Below are positions 1 to 6,243 of a stretch of DNA of 30,458 nucleotides, in pieces. Each line of letters begins with the position of its first letter. The stretch's first letter is position 1. Location: positions 1 to 30,458 of the IMG/VR virus record IMGVR_UViG_3300036831_000243; one strand, 5' to 3'. The stretch is from a virus. Both the position numbers and the translations under genes were made by a program. The notes under the pieces are model-generated. The model made no database searches, was not told the origin of the DNA, and was given only the letters and a program-made list of their open reading frames with translations.

Positions 1-489
1 TTACTTCTTCTTCTTACCCTTGCCGTTCTGAGGGGGCTTCTTCGGCCGCCTGCGCTGCACCTCGGCGGCGAGCATGCGGATCGTGCCTAACAACTCGGCC
101 TTATCTTCGTCCGACAGCTCCTCAAAGCCTTTGAACATTACGAAGATTTCGCTATCGAAGACCTCGGGTGCGGAGAGGGATTTACCGCGCGCCGCCGCAA
201 AAACTTCATCCTCGGAGACGCCTAAGCCTCTGGCGATGGCTCTCAACTTATCGCGGGAAGGATTGCTCGCGGCACCGCTCAATAACTTGCTTAAATAACT
301 ATGTGTGATTTCCCCGCCGCTCTGTTCTTCAATGCCACGCAGGGTCAGCCCCGGAACGTCTGTTAGTTTTTCCCGGAGGTAATTCGCCAAATCATCATCG
401 TGTTTCCTGGACACGCCGCGAAAAATAATATTTTCAGCGGGTACTGCGAGAACCTTTTCGGTGAAAATAATGCTTGACATGGTTTCCAT
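1..489 (-). CDS. XRE/Cro-CI-type transcriptional repressor
   Basis: A 162-aa protein and the only leftward gene in the window. Residues about 45-100 form a Cro/C1-type helix-turn-helix: LTLRGIEEQSGG, then SYLSKLLSG and DKLRAIARGLGVSEDEVF, the usual pattern in which recognition helix and following helices choose an operator. The C-terminal half (EELSDEDKAELLGTIRMLAAEV) looks helical and suits dimerization, and the tail is lysine-rich. There is no LexA/CI-like peptidase domain, so RecA-driven self-cleavage is not expected. Two in-frame ATGs (489 and 480) are possible; neither has a good Shine-Dalgarno. It is divergent from the RHH gene at 540 with an 18-bp palindrome between them, the standard layout of a phage immunity region. 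Role as lysogenic repressor is inferred from fold and position. Confidence 0.85.
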   Translation of the reverse strand: METMSSIIFTEKVLAVPAENIIFRGVSRKHDDDLANYLREKLTDVPGLTLRGIEEQSGGEITHSYLSKLLSGAASNPSRDKLRAIARGLGVSEDEVFAAARGKSLSAPEVFDSEIFVMFKGFEELSDEDKAELLGTIRMLAAEVQRRRPKKPPQNGKGKKKK

Positions 490-502
490 GAAGACTTAGG
501 AT
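474..502 (+). promoter_or_regulatory. sigma70-like rightward early promoter
   Basis: TTGACA at 474-479, a 17-bp spacer, and TAGGAT at 497-502 (4 of 6 matches to TATAAT). The expected start is near 508-510, at the left edge of the palindrome at 508-525, so a protein bound there would block it. The -35 box lies inside the first codons of the leftward repressor gene. It would drive the RHH gene at 540 and probably the early genes beyond. Confidence 0.6.
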
Positions 503-507
503 TCGGT

Positions 508-525
508 CGGGTCATATATGACCCG
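508..525. promoter_or_regulatory. 18-bp perfect palindrome, likely repressor operator
   Basis: CGGGTCATATATGACCCG is identical to its reverse complement. It lies between the divergent XRE repressor and the RHH gene, on the predicted transcription start of the rightward promoter. The symmetry suits a dimeric HTH or RHH regulator. Which of the two neighbouring proteins binds it cannot be told from sequence. Confidence 0.7.
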
Positions 526-539
526 CAAGGAGAGAATGG

Positions 540-731
540 ATGGCAAAGGAAAAACCACAAGAGAAAGTAGTGAACATCACCTTCCAACTCAAAGGCGCGT
601 CCGCCGAAGATTTCGAGGCCGTGAAGAGCGCACAGTTCGCGTTCATAGCGTCAGACGCGACAATCGCGAAAAAACTGATGCTCGAACGCCTCTACCAACT
701 TAAGCCGGAGACGGCAGGCGCTCGCCAATGA
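540..731 (+). CDS. ribbon-helix-helix (Arc/MetJ-like) small DNA-binding protein
   Basis: A 63-aa protein. After a charged N-terminus, VVNITFQLKG is a likely beta strand, followed by helix SAEDFEAVKSAQFAF and helix TIAKKLMLERLYQL. This strand-helix-helix order and length fit the ribbon-helix-helix fold of Arc, MetJ and antitoxin-type repressors. The start at 540 is set by AAGGAG at 527-532, 7 nt upstream; an ATG at 535 is out of frame. It is the first rightward gene after the operator, the position held by Cro in lambdoid phages, so a Cro-like role is plausible but inferred. The fold is judged by eye; no conserved catalytic residue applies. Confidence 0.65.
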   Translation: MAKEKPQEKVVNITFQLKGASAEDFEAVKSAQFAFIASDATIAKKLMLERLYQLKPETAGARQ

Positions 732-939
732 CTTCCGAAAATAGAAAAGGGAAGCAGCCCACCTGTGCCCACAGGCGGAATGCTCCCTTCGCCACATAGG
801 ACGCGCCGGCGTCGGCCAGCGTTAACTTGAAATTTTAATTTCGCGCGCCGCCGGGGTGAGGGGCACGTGAAACGGAGGGCGGGGCCGGAGGGGGACGTGA
901 CCCGGCGAGGCTTTGGCCTTGCCCTCCGCGGAGTCAGCC
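732..939. other. intergenic stretch with small inverted repeats
   Basis: No convincing gene. A 23-codon ORF (728-799) overlaps the preceding stop as ATGA but has no further support. A small hairpin (CCTGTG/CACAGG, 762-775) and an AT-rich inverted repeat, GAAATT-TT-AATTTC at 829-842, are present. The latter stands out in otherwise GC-rich DNA and could be a regulator site for the HTH gene at 940. Confidence 0.4.
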
Positions 940-1254
940 GTGAGCGAAGAGAAGAAGAGCACACCGCGAAGCAAGGGGCCGCGCCTCTCCCGCGCGCCCT
1001 CGTCGCGCTGGATGAGTTACCGCGAGGTCGCCGACCACTTTCGCGTGAGCGAGTGGACGGTGCGCACGGGGCAGGGAGTCTTCGCGCGGCTCCGTCGTGT
1101 GATGCTCACCGAGAGGCGCGTCGTCATCCCGCGCTCGGATGTGGAGCGGCTCGACAAGTTGATGGAGCGCTCTGCGCTCGCGCTCGACGAGTCGCCGGAA
1201 GAGTTCGGGGCCGAGCTGGTCTCGATTGATGAGGGGCGGCGAAAGAGCGCTTGA
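940..1254 (+). CDS. MerR/excisionase-like HTH protein
   Basis: A 104-aa protein read from GTG at 940, chosen because GCGGAG (928-933) sits 6 nt upstream; a TTG at 913 would add nine residues but has no such site. The segment MSYREVADHFRVSEWTVR, then LRRVMLTERRVVIPRSDVERLDKL, has the order of the HTH_17/excisionase winged-helix family: helix, turn, recognition helix, basic wing, and the final 'I-P-R-x-D-V-x-x-L' helix. The N-terminus is basic and probably disordered, the C-terminus acidic. Such proteins act as excisionases or small regulators. It is far from the integrase gene, so the excisionase function is only a possibility. Confidence 0.65.
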   Translation: MSEEKKSTPRSKGPRLSRAPSSRWMSYREVADHFRVSEWTVRTGQGVFARLRRVMLTERRVVIPRSDVERLDKLMERSALALDESPEEFGAELVSIDEGRRKSA

Positions 1255-1335
1255 AAAATTAAGAGGCCGGAAGGGAGCGCCCGCGAAAGCAATCACCCTG
1301 CCGACCCCGAATCTCACAGGAAGGAGATCACTTGC

Positions 1336-1491
1336 ATGATAGCACACAGGAACGAGATGCCCGCACTACAACCCGCGGTAAATTTCTACTCCATCGAGAC
1401 GAACTCGCCGGCGCGCGCCTTCTGGGTGAGCCTCGCGCATCTCCTCTTTCGCTTGGGCGCAGCGGCGCGGCGGAAAGGAGAGGTGCGGTGA
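1336..1491 (+). CDS. 51-aa hypothetical phage protein
   Basis: A short ORF with strong translation signals. AAGGAG (1321-1326) lies 9 nt before the ATG, and its TGA stop (1489-1491) overlaps the ATG of the next gene as TGATG, a common coupling arrangement. The protein begins MIAHRNEMPALQP, has a mildly hydrophobic centre (AFWVSLAHLLFRLGAAA) that could be an amphipathic or short membrane helix, and ends in basic residues. I do not recognise the family. The coupling to the zinc protein downstream is the main reason to call it real. Confidence 0.6.
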   Translation: MIAHRNEMPALQPAVNFYSIETNSPARAFWVSLAHLLFRLGAAARRKGEVR

Positions 1492-1754
1492 TGACTACCT
1501 GCCGCCGATGTCCGGCTCCCATCTTTTTCGCGCAGCAACATCCGACGAAGCGTAACCCTTATCCCGCCAACAACCCGCTCAACGCGAAGCCGCACCCGAA
1601 TGGGAATCTTCGACTCGACCGCGAGACGATGCTCTACGACGTGCTGACGGGCGCGGAGCTTCAGGCGGCGCAGGCCGCGGGTGAGGAGCTGTATCTCTCA
1701 CACTTCGCAGACTGCGCGGCGCGTCGGCAATTCAGGAAGGCAGGCCAGCGATGA
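1491..1754 (+). CDS. small zinc-binding phage protein
   Basis: An 87-aa protein starting at the ATG that overlaps the stop of the preceding gene; longer in-frame versions starting near 1332 would overlap that gene entirely. The N-terminus TTCRRCPAPIFFAQ carries a CxxC pair and the C-terminus SHFADCAARRQFRK supplies His and Cys. Together they resemble a known type of small phage zinc protein in which a 'CxxCxxPI' start and an 'SHFxxC' end bind one metal. The function of that type is not established. The stop overlaps the next gene (ATGA). Confidence 0.7.
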   Translation: MTTCRRCPAPIFFAQQHPTKRNPYPANNPLNAKPHPNGNLRLDRETMLYDVLTGAELQAAQAAGEELYLSHFADCAARRQFRKAGQR

Positions 1755-2053
1755 GCTTAACTCCTGTACGCACTAAGAAGGTGCGCGCTCTCATGCCCGA
1801 CGCACACGAGCGACGCATCTCCTTCGTCGAACAGCATGAAGAGGCGCTGCTGCACAAAGTATTCAGTGGCTTCTTAACGACCTTCGTTCTGTCTGACTTG
1901 AATGCGGCGGCCGAGCTGGTCGGACAACACGCGCAGGATCATGGGATGAGCTTTCACGAGGCGCTCTTCGCGCTCTGCTTTGTGCTCGACAATTCAGGCC
2001 ATCTCTTCCACTGGAAACGGTACGACTTAGACGCTTACACACCGGAGGTCTGA
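1751..2053 (+). CDS. hypothetical early phage protein
   Basis: A 100-aa protein starting at the ATG of an ATGA overlap with the zinc protein, with GGAAGG about 9 nt upstream. It is predicted mostly helical (FVEQHEEALLHKVFSGFLTTFVLSDL, then AAAELVGQHAQDHGMSFHEALFALCFVLDN). No motif identifies a function. Position and overlap place it in the early operon. Confidence 0.65.
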   Translation: MSLTPVRTKKVRALMPDAHERRISFVEQHEEALLHKVFSGFLTTFVLSDLNAAAELVGQHAQDHGMSFHEALFALCFVLDNSGHLFHWKRYDLDAYTPEV

Positions 2054-2055
2054 CA

Positions 2056-2382
2056 ATGAACGAGCGCCGGCGAGACCGCTTCGAGCTGAAGACGCACGCC
2101 GAGTGGTGCGACGAGCTACGCGTCCTCTGCACGCGCCTCAACGCCGCGGGCTTCACTCCACCGTGGACGCCGCGCGCGCTGCGCGAGTATGTCAACCGGC
2201 GCTTCGACGTGTTGCTCGGACTCGACGCCCTGACGTTCGACGAACTGCGGGATGTGCGCGATGCGCTGAAGCTGAAACTTTGGACGATGGAGGCTGAGGC
2301 CCACGCGGCGCGGAGCTTGAGCACCGGAACGGCGCGGCACGCATTATCACGTCACGCGGAGGCCGAGGACTCCACGGCATAA
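2056..2382 (+). CDS. hypothetical early phage protein, Arg-rich helical
   Basis: A 108-aa protein, 2 bp after the preceding stop, with GGAGG (2044-2048) upstream. It is charged and helical (ELKTHAEWCDELRVLCTRLNAAG, then LTFDELRDVRDALKLKLWTMEAEAHAA). The segment TPRALREYVNRRFDVLLGLDALTFDEL could be a small HTH-like bundle, but this is not strong enough to name. It is the last gene before the terminator at 2391. Confidence 0.65.
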   Translation: MNERRRDRFELKTHAEWCDELRVLCTRLNAAGFTPPWTPRALREYVNRRFDVLLGLDALTFDELRDVRDALKLKLWTMEAEAHAARSLSTGTARHALSRHAEAEDSTA

Positions 2383-2390
2383 AAGAGGTT

Positions 2391-2430
2391 GGCCGGGCGC
2401 TCATCGGCAAGTGCGAGCGCCCGGCCTTTT
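2391..2430 (+). terminator. strong intrinsic terminator
   Basis: A perfect 12-bp GC-rich stem, GGCCGGGCGCTC (2391-2402) with GAGCGCCCGGCC (2415-2426), a 12-nt loop and then TTTT (2427-2430). It separates the first early genes from the replication gene. A longer reading of the downstream ORF from 2389 would cross this hairpin, which argues for the TTG start at 2461. Confidence 0.85.
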
Positions 2431-2460
2431 CACTTACTCCCGGGACAGGAGAGAGCGAAC

Positions 2461-3390
2461 TTGGCTGATGATAACACGGCGCGCGCGCCGCTCCGGGTCG
2501 CGCCCAACACCAGGCCCGCGGCCGAGGCCGTCCGCTTCTTCAGTATCCGCGACTTCGAGCGGCTCCAGCACTACAAAGACCGCGCGCTCGTCTGGGTGAA
2601 GCTCTACGTCGAGATGCTCGACGACTACGAGTTCGCCGCCCTCCCGGACTCGGCGAAGTACCACGCCGTCGGGCTGATGCTGCTGGCCGCCCGCTCGGGC
2701 AACAAGCTCCCGAACGACCCGGCGTGGGTCGCGGCGCGGATCGGCGCGAGCGAGCCGGTGAACCTCGCGCTCCTCTACGACTCGGGCTTCCTGGACGCGT
2801 GGCAGCCACGCGTCCAGGAAGCGAGGCCCGGCGAGCAGCTCCTCCCGCTCTCGGACGACGCGGCCCCCGCGCCGGTAAGTCCAACAGAGCCGGTGTCGGC
2901 GGAGTCTGCTAGCAACTTGCTAGCAACTTGCTATCAAGTTGCTAGCACAGAACAGAACAGAACAGAACAGACGAGAGCAGACACAGACACAGACACAGCG
3001 CCCGCTAGTGCGGCGCGGCTGTGCCCGTGCTGCGGTGTGAGTGTGTGTTCTCAGTTCTCTCTTTCCGAAGCCGCGGAGTTGGTGAAGCGTTGGAAGCGTG
3101 AGGGGCGGCTCGTCGGCGGGCGCTCGATCGAGAACATCTACGGGCTGGCCAGGACGATCCACCGCGAGGGGACGGCGGACGAGGAGATCAAGCTCCTCCT
3201 GCGCCCACCGCCGCGGCGCGAGTTCCTCGACGAGCCGTGCCTGTCATGTTTCGGCTCGAAGTTCAAGGCCGAGCCGGGCAAGGGCGGCGTGCGCGATTGC
3301 CCGGACTGCCTCGACGAGCGCGGCGTGCGGACGGGGAAGCGGGCGAAATCGGCGGGCGCGCCCGAAGGCGTGCCGTCGCGGGGAGGATGA
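2461..3390 (+). CDS. phage replication initiator / replisome organizer-like protein
   Basis: A 309-aa protein read from TTG at 2461 because AGGAG (2447-2451) is 9 nt upstream and the longer form would run through a terminator. Residues 38-115 (YKDRALVWVKLYVEMLDDYEF, then ALPDSAKYHAVGLMLLAARSG, IGASEPVNLALLYDSGFLD) resemble the N-terminal winged helix of phage replisome organizers and O-like initiators. Residues 130-185 are low complexity and are encoded by a cluster of direct and inverted repeats. The C-terminal third has two Cys groups: CPCCGVSVC (188-196) and CxxC-x16-CxxC (260-283), a DnaJ-like zinc ribbon. An initiator with origin repeats inside its own gene is the lambda O arrangement. 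Replication role is inferred; no helicase motifs are present. Confidence 0.6.
   Translation: MADDNTARAPLRVAPNTRPAAEAVRFFSIRDFERLQHYKDRALVWVKLYVEMLDDYEFAALPDSAKYHAVGLMLLAARSGNKLPNDPAWVAARIGASEPVNLALLYDSGFLDAWQPRVQEARPGEQLLPLSDDAAPAPVSPTEPVSAESASNLLATCYQVASTEQNRTEQTRADTDTDTAPASAARLCPCCGVSVCSQFSLSEAAELVKRWKREGRLVGGRSIENIYGLARTIHREGTADEEIKLLLRPPPRREFLDEPCLSCFGSKFKAEPGKGGVRDCPDCLDERGVRTGKRAKSAGAPEGVPSRGG
2908..2998. repeat. iteron-like repeat cluster, candidate replication origin
   Basis: GCTAGCAACTT occurs twice in tandem (2908-2918, 2919-2929). The second copy is the left arm of a perfect 12-bp inverted repeat with right arm 2935-2946 and loop CTAT. Then follow nearly five units of AACAG (2947-2970) and three of ACACAG (2981-2998). 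The + strand has no T from 2947 to 2998. All of this lies inside the initiator-like gene, as lambda's origin lies inside O. Confidence 0.6.
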
Positions 3391-3392
3391 GG

Positions 3393-3758
3393 ATGCCGGC
3401 TTTGATGGGCGACGAAGGAGAAGAGCGGCGCGACTACACCGCGCTCTTCATCCGCTTGTGCGACTGCGCCGGGCCGCAGCCGTCAACCAACAACCCGCGC
3501 TCTGACGAGCACGCGGCCACGTGCCCGTACCGGGCGGAGGTCGAGGGAGGTGGCAATTCTCGTGAACGATGCGGAGGTGAGAAGAAGGAAGGGAACACTT
3601 ACGTCGTCAGGAACCGCTACACGCGCACGACGAAGGGCGAGCGCGCGTCGCACGCCGCGGCGCAGCAGCTTTGCGACCGGCTCAACCGCGAGCACGAGCG
3701 CGCCGGATCGCGACACGCGCTCGCCGTGCGCGCCGCCGGAGAGGCGATTAACCGTTGA
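3393..3758 (+). CDS. hypothetical early phage protein
   Basis: A 121-aa protein. ATG at 3393 is preferred over ATG at 3387 because GGGAGG (3381-3386) is then 6 nt upstream; the 3387 start would overlap the preceding stop as ATGA. The N-terminal half has CDCAGPQ and DEHAATCPYR, which could ligate a metal (C, C, H, C). The C-terminal half (RTTKGERASHAAAQQLCDRLNREHERAG) is a basic helix similar to tails of many small early phage proteins. Function unknown. Confidence 0.6.
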   Translation: MPALMGDEGEERRDYTALFIRLCDCAGPQPSTNNPRSDEHAATCPYRAEVEGGGNSRERCGGEKKEGNTYVVRNRYTRTTKGERASHAAAQQLCDRLNREHERAGSRHALAVRAAGEAINR

Positions 3759-3772
3759 ATCATGGAGGGGTC

Positions 3773-4054
3773 ATGTTCCGGGGCGAGTGGGCGGCGGCTG
3801 AGCGGCGCCTGGTCGAGATGTGCGTCTCGGCGGTGGACGAGTATCTCGACGCGCACATGCCCGAGCCGTGGGTGTTCGAGAAAGCGCCGGGCGGCTTCAG
3901 CGTGACGCAGCCCAGCTTACTCGTCACGGGCGCCCGCACGGCGACTCTGGCGGCGCTCGTCGGCACCGTCAGACGGGCCGCGGAGTTCGCTGCGCCCTTC
4001 GTCACGCACCCAAATGCTCCACCCGATTTTGTTGGAGGTGATGATGAGAACTGA
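3773..4054 (+). CDS. hypothetical early phage protein
   Basis: A 93-aa protein. The ATG at 3773 is chosen for the GGAGGGG tract at 3764-3770; an in-frame TTG at 3755 lacks a site. The first part is helical (EWAAAERRLVEMCVSAVDEYLDAHM) and the rest may form strands. No recognisable motif. Its end overlaps the next gene by 11 bp. Confidence 0.6.
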   Translation: MFRGEWAAAERRLVEMCVSAVDEYLDAHMPEPWVFEKAPGGFSVTQPSLLVTGARTATLAALVGTVRRAAEFAAPFVTHPNAPPDFVGGDDEN

Positions 4055-4463
4055 AAAATGCGTGAAGCATCCGGAGGTGGACTCGATCCACTGCAATGTC
4101 GAGACCGAGGAGCCGCTGTGCGTGACGTGCGTCGTCTCTGCGCGTCGAGACGACCCGGCGCTAGCGGCAAAGATTCGCAAGTATTACGACCTCGAGGCGC
4201 GGCTGCCGGAGGGGCGGCACTCCGCGAAAATCTGCTTCCAGGTCCTGGCCGGTCTCATTCCCGGCAAGGGAGAGCCGGAGTTCACCGAGGAGTGGTGGAT
4301 CACGAGCGCGCAGTTGGCGGAAATCATCAGCGACCCAATGATGACACCCGAGTCGCCCGACAATCTTTTTATGAGAGCCGGCGACGAGGCGCGCTGGTAC
4401 GTGGAGCGAGTGACCGACCCGCGAGTCGTCAACTTCGCCCGTCTCGACTTTATCTATTTTTAA
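4044..4463 (+). CDS. hypothetical protein with N-terminal B-box-like zinc motif
   Basis: A 139-aa protein. GGAGG (4034-4038) is 5 nt before ATG 4044, favouring it over ATG 4041. The N-terminus CVKHPEVDSIHCNVETEE, then PLCVTCVV gives C-x2-H-x8-C ... C-x2-C, a B-box-like zinc pattern that may serve protein binding. The remainder (FTEEWWITSAQLAEIISDPM and ARWYVERVTDP) is mixed and unrecognised. It overlaps the preceding gene and is followed by a structured intergenic RNA. Confidence 0.6.
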   Translation: MRTEKCVKHPEVDSIHCNVETEEPLCVTCVVSARRDDPALAAKIRKYYDLEARLPEGRHSAKICFQVLAGLIPGKGEPEFTEEWWITSAQLAEIISDPMMTPESPDNLFMRAGDEARWYVERVTDPRVVNFARLDFIYF

Positions 4464-4468
4464 TACAT

Positions 4469-4511
4469 ACGGGCGAGTGCGGTTGCCGCAGGAGCGGCTC
4501 CGGCCCGTCCT
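4469..4511 (+). terminator. compact three-way hairpin, possible terminator or leader RNA
   Basis: A closing stem ACGGGC (4469-4474)/GCCCGT (4503-4508) encloses two adjacent hairpins, TGCGG-TTG-CCGCA (4478-4490) and GGAG-CGG-CTCC (4491-4501). CCTTTC follows, so the T-tract is weak. It lies 30 nt upstream of the ribosome binding site of the gene at 4541, so it could end transcription or shape the leader of that gene. Confidence 0.5.
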
Positions 4512-4540
4512 TTCAATCCGACACGAAGGAAGGAGAAGCG

Positions 4541-5053
4541 ATGCCTGAAAAGTTAGCGATAGACACGACCGAGCTTGAAGACCTGATCGCCGACGGTAAG
4601 AGCGTGAAGGAGGCCGCCGAAGAGATGGGAATCCACGCGACGACGCTGTACCAGCGCTCGACCACGGATCAGGAAGTGAAGGGAGCCATCACCCGCGGCC
4701 AGGCGCGCGCCCGCGCCGACGGTAACGGCGCGGGCGCTACGGCGAACGGGAACGGCACGGGCGGCCCGCACGCGAATGCGCAGACCGAGCCGACCGCGCG
4801 CAGGAAGGGGGCGAAGAAAGCCGGCGGGAAGAAACGGGGTGCAGTCAAAGCCGCGGGCGCGAAAAAACAGGCCACGCGCATGCGCAAGGGCGCGGCGCAG
4901 GAGCCTCTTACTGCCCCCCCCCTCAACAATTACGGCGACGCCCTCGAAGCCGCCTACATCGAGCTTCTCTACGTCCGCCGCTACCGTGTTTCAAGCGAGC
5001 GCTCCGGAGAGGTGATTCGCCAACTGGAGGCGGCGCGCGCGACTTCGAATTAA
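4541..5053 (+). CDS. HTH protein with histone H1-like basic tail
   Basis: A 170-aa protein starting at 4541 after GGAAGGAG. Residues 10-52 (LEDLIADGKSVKEAAEEMGI, then HATTLYQRSTTDQEV) look like a homeodomain-type HTH similar to those that precede phage packaging and regulatory proteins. Residues 58-85 are Gly/Asn/Ala-rich. Residues about 87-122 are Lys/Arg/Ala-rich (ARRKGAKKAGGKKRG and AKKQATRMRKGAA), like bacterial histone H1 or HU tails. The C-terminus (ALEAAYIELLYVRRYRVSS) is helical. It probably binds DNA both specifically and non-specifically. Whether it is a regulator or a nucleoid-type protein is unknown. Confidence 0.6.
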   Translation: MPEKLAIDTTELEDLIADGKSVKEAAEEMGIHATTLYQRSTTDQEVKGAITRGQARARADGNGAGATANGNGTGGPHANAQTEPTARRKGAKKAGGKKRGAVKAAGAKKQATRMRKGAAQEPLTAPPLNNYGDALEAAYIELLYVRRYRVSSERSGEVIRQLEAARATSN

Positions 5054-5065
5054 GGCGCGCGGGGG

Positions 5066-5129
5066 ACTGATTTTCGCCCCATTCGCCCATGTCAAAAAGT
5101 GACACGGGCGAATGGGGCGAAAATCCAGT
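5066..5129. repeat. long inverted repeat upstream of integrase
   Basis: Two perfect 20-bp arms (5069-5088 and 5106-5125) are separated by an inner TGTCA-AAAAG-TGACA hairpin and one A/C mismatch. With one bulged C (5126), three more pairs form (5066-5068 with 5127-5129). The symmetry centre is at 5097. The stem is not followed by a T-tract on either strand, so it is not a classical terminator. It overlaps an upstream ATG (5112) of the integrase frame. Confidence 0.9.
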
Positions 5130-5171
5130 AAAAATGCGGGTTGCGTGGGTCGCGGGGGTCTTCTGACGGTT

Positions 5172-6227
5172 ATGAAAAAACCCATTCTCATAACCAAGCC
5201 TCCGGAGGGGCCGGGCCGCGGCCTCATCCGTCTCGTCGGCGGGCGCGCCGCAACGGCCTCGGCGCTCGACAATCTCCACGCCTTAAACCCCGCCCGGCGC
5301 TACCTGGACACGCTTAGTCCGGGCTCGCGCCGGGCCGGTCGGGTCTGCCTCCTCCGGGTCGCCCGGGCGCTCCGGGTGCCCTTCGACGCGGTGCCGTGGG
5401 AGCTGCTGCGGGCCTCCCATATCGAATCGCTCAGGGCGCGCATGCAGGACGCGCGCCTCAGCTCCAGCTCCATCAACGGGACTCTGGCCGCACTCAAAGG
5501 CGTCGCGCGCCAGGCGTTCGCGCTCCGGATGCTCGCGGCGGAAGAGTATCAGCTCATCCGCGAGGTGCGGGGCGTGCGCGGCTCGCGCACGCAGGCGGGC
5601 CGGGCGCTCGCCGTCACGGAGGTCGCCGCGCTCCTCGATGCCTGCGTGCGCGACCCGTGCCGGGCGGCAGGCGCGCGCGACGCCGCCCTGGTCGCGCTCC
5701 TGGCCGGCGCCGGCCTCCGCCGGGCCGAGGCCGTCTCCTTGAGAGTCGAAGACTATCGCGCCCGCTCGCACGCTCTGCGTGTCCACGGCAAGGGCGACAA
5801 GGAGCGGGTCGTCTACTTCGACGACGGAGGCGCGCGCAAAGCCTTGCTCGCCTGGCTGGAGGTCCGCGGGGCAGAGCCGGGGCCGATGCTCACGCCCGTG
5901 GATCGCGCCGGCCACGTCCAGGTGCGCCACCTGACGGGCGAGGCCGTCTACAAGGCTCTGCGAAAGCGCGCGCGCGAGGCCTCGGTCACGCGCCGCTTCT
6001 CGCCGCACAGTCTGCGTCGCTTCTTCGCAACGCGACTCCTCGACGAGGGCGCGGGGTTAGGAGAAGTGTCGGGCCTTCTGGGTCACGCCTCGGTCGTGAC
6101 GACGGCCATCTACGACCGGCGCGGCGAGCGAGCGCGGCGCGAGGCATCGCGGTTGATCAGCTTGCCGTATCGCGGCGCGTCGGGTCGTCGCCGGCGGAAG
6201 CGAAGGAAGCGCCGCCGGCGCTCTTAG
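5172..6227 (+). CDS. int: tyrosine recombinase (XerC/D-type phage integrase)
   Basis: A 351-aa protein with an N-terminal SAM-like core-binding domain (about 35-135) and a C-terminal catalytic domain. The full active-site set is visible: R183 (GLRRAEAVSL), K207 (VHGKGDKERVVYF), H279 and R282 (SPHSLRRFFATRLL), H305 (LLGHASVVTTAIY) and the nucleophile Y314. The last 13 residues are almost all Arg/Lys. An earlier ATG (5112) lies in the long inverted repeat, so I chose ATG 5172 although no good Shine-Dalgarno precedes either. It would catalyse site-specific integration and excision; the neighbouring inverted repeat is a candidate binding or regulatory site. No int-adjacent attP core could be proven. 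Confidence 0.92.
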   Translation: MKKPILITKPPEGPGRGLIRLVGGRAATASALDNLHALNPARRYLDTLSPGSRRAGRVCLLRVARALRVPFDAVPWELLRASHIESLRARMQDARLSSSSINGTLAALKGVARQAFALRMLAAEEYQLIREVRGVRGSRTQAGRALAVTEVAALLDACVRDPCRAAGARDAALVALLAGAGLRRAEAVSLRVEDYRARSHALRVHGKGDKERVVYFDDGGARKALLAWLEVRGAEPGPMLTPVDRAGHVQVRHLTGEAVYKALRKRAREASVTRRFSPHSLRRFFATRLLDEGAGLGEVSGLLGHASVVTTAIYDRRGERARREASRLISLPYRGASGRRRRKRRKRRRRS

Positions 6228-6243
6228 GCTGAAAGGGGGAGAG

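Noticed and set aside
728-799. 23-codon ORF overlapping the RHH gene stop
   Set aside because: Only the ATGA overlap supports it; it has no independent ribosome binding site or recognisable sequence.
867-1229. 120-aa ORF overlapping the HTH gene in another frame
   Set aside because: Arg/Gly/Ala-rich composition typical of an out-of-frame GC-rich shadow, while the 940-1254 frame has a clear HTH and a ribosome binding site.
2947-2998. CRISPR-like or microsatellite array
   Set aside because: Units are 5-6 bp, in frame within a gene and have no spacers; the tract is better explained as origin iterons or a coding low-complexity linker.
5069-5125. Protelomerase telomere-resolution site
   Set aside because: The palindrome size fits, but the recombinase is 351 aa with standard XerC/D-type catalytic residues, far smaller than protelomerases, so the claim is kept only as a test in the findings.
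5283-6008. Long leftward ORF (241 aa) opposite the integrase gene
   Set aside because: It is the antisense shadow of the catalytic domain and has no ribosome binding site or recognisable domain, whereas the + strand carries all tyrosine recombinase active-site residues.
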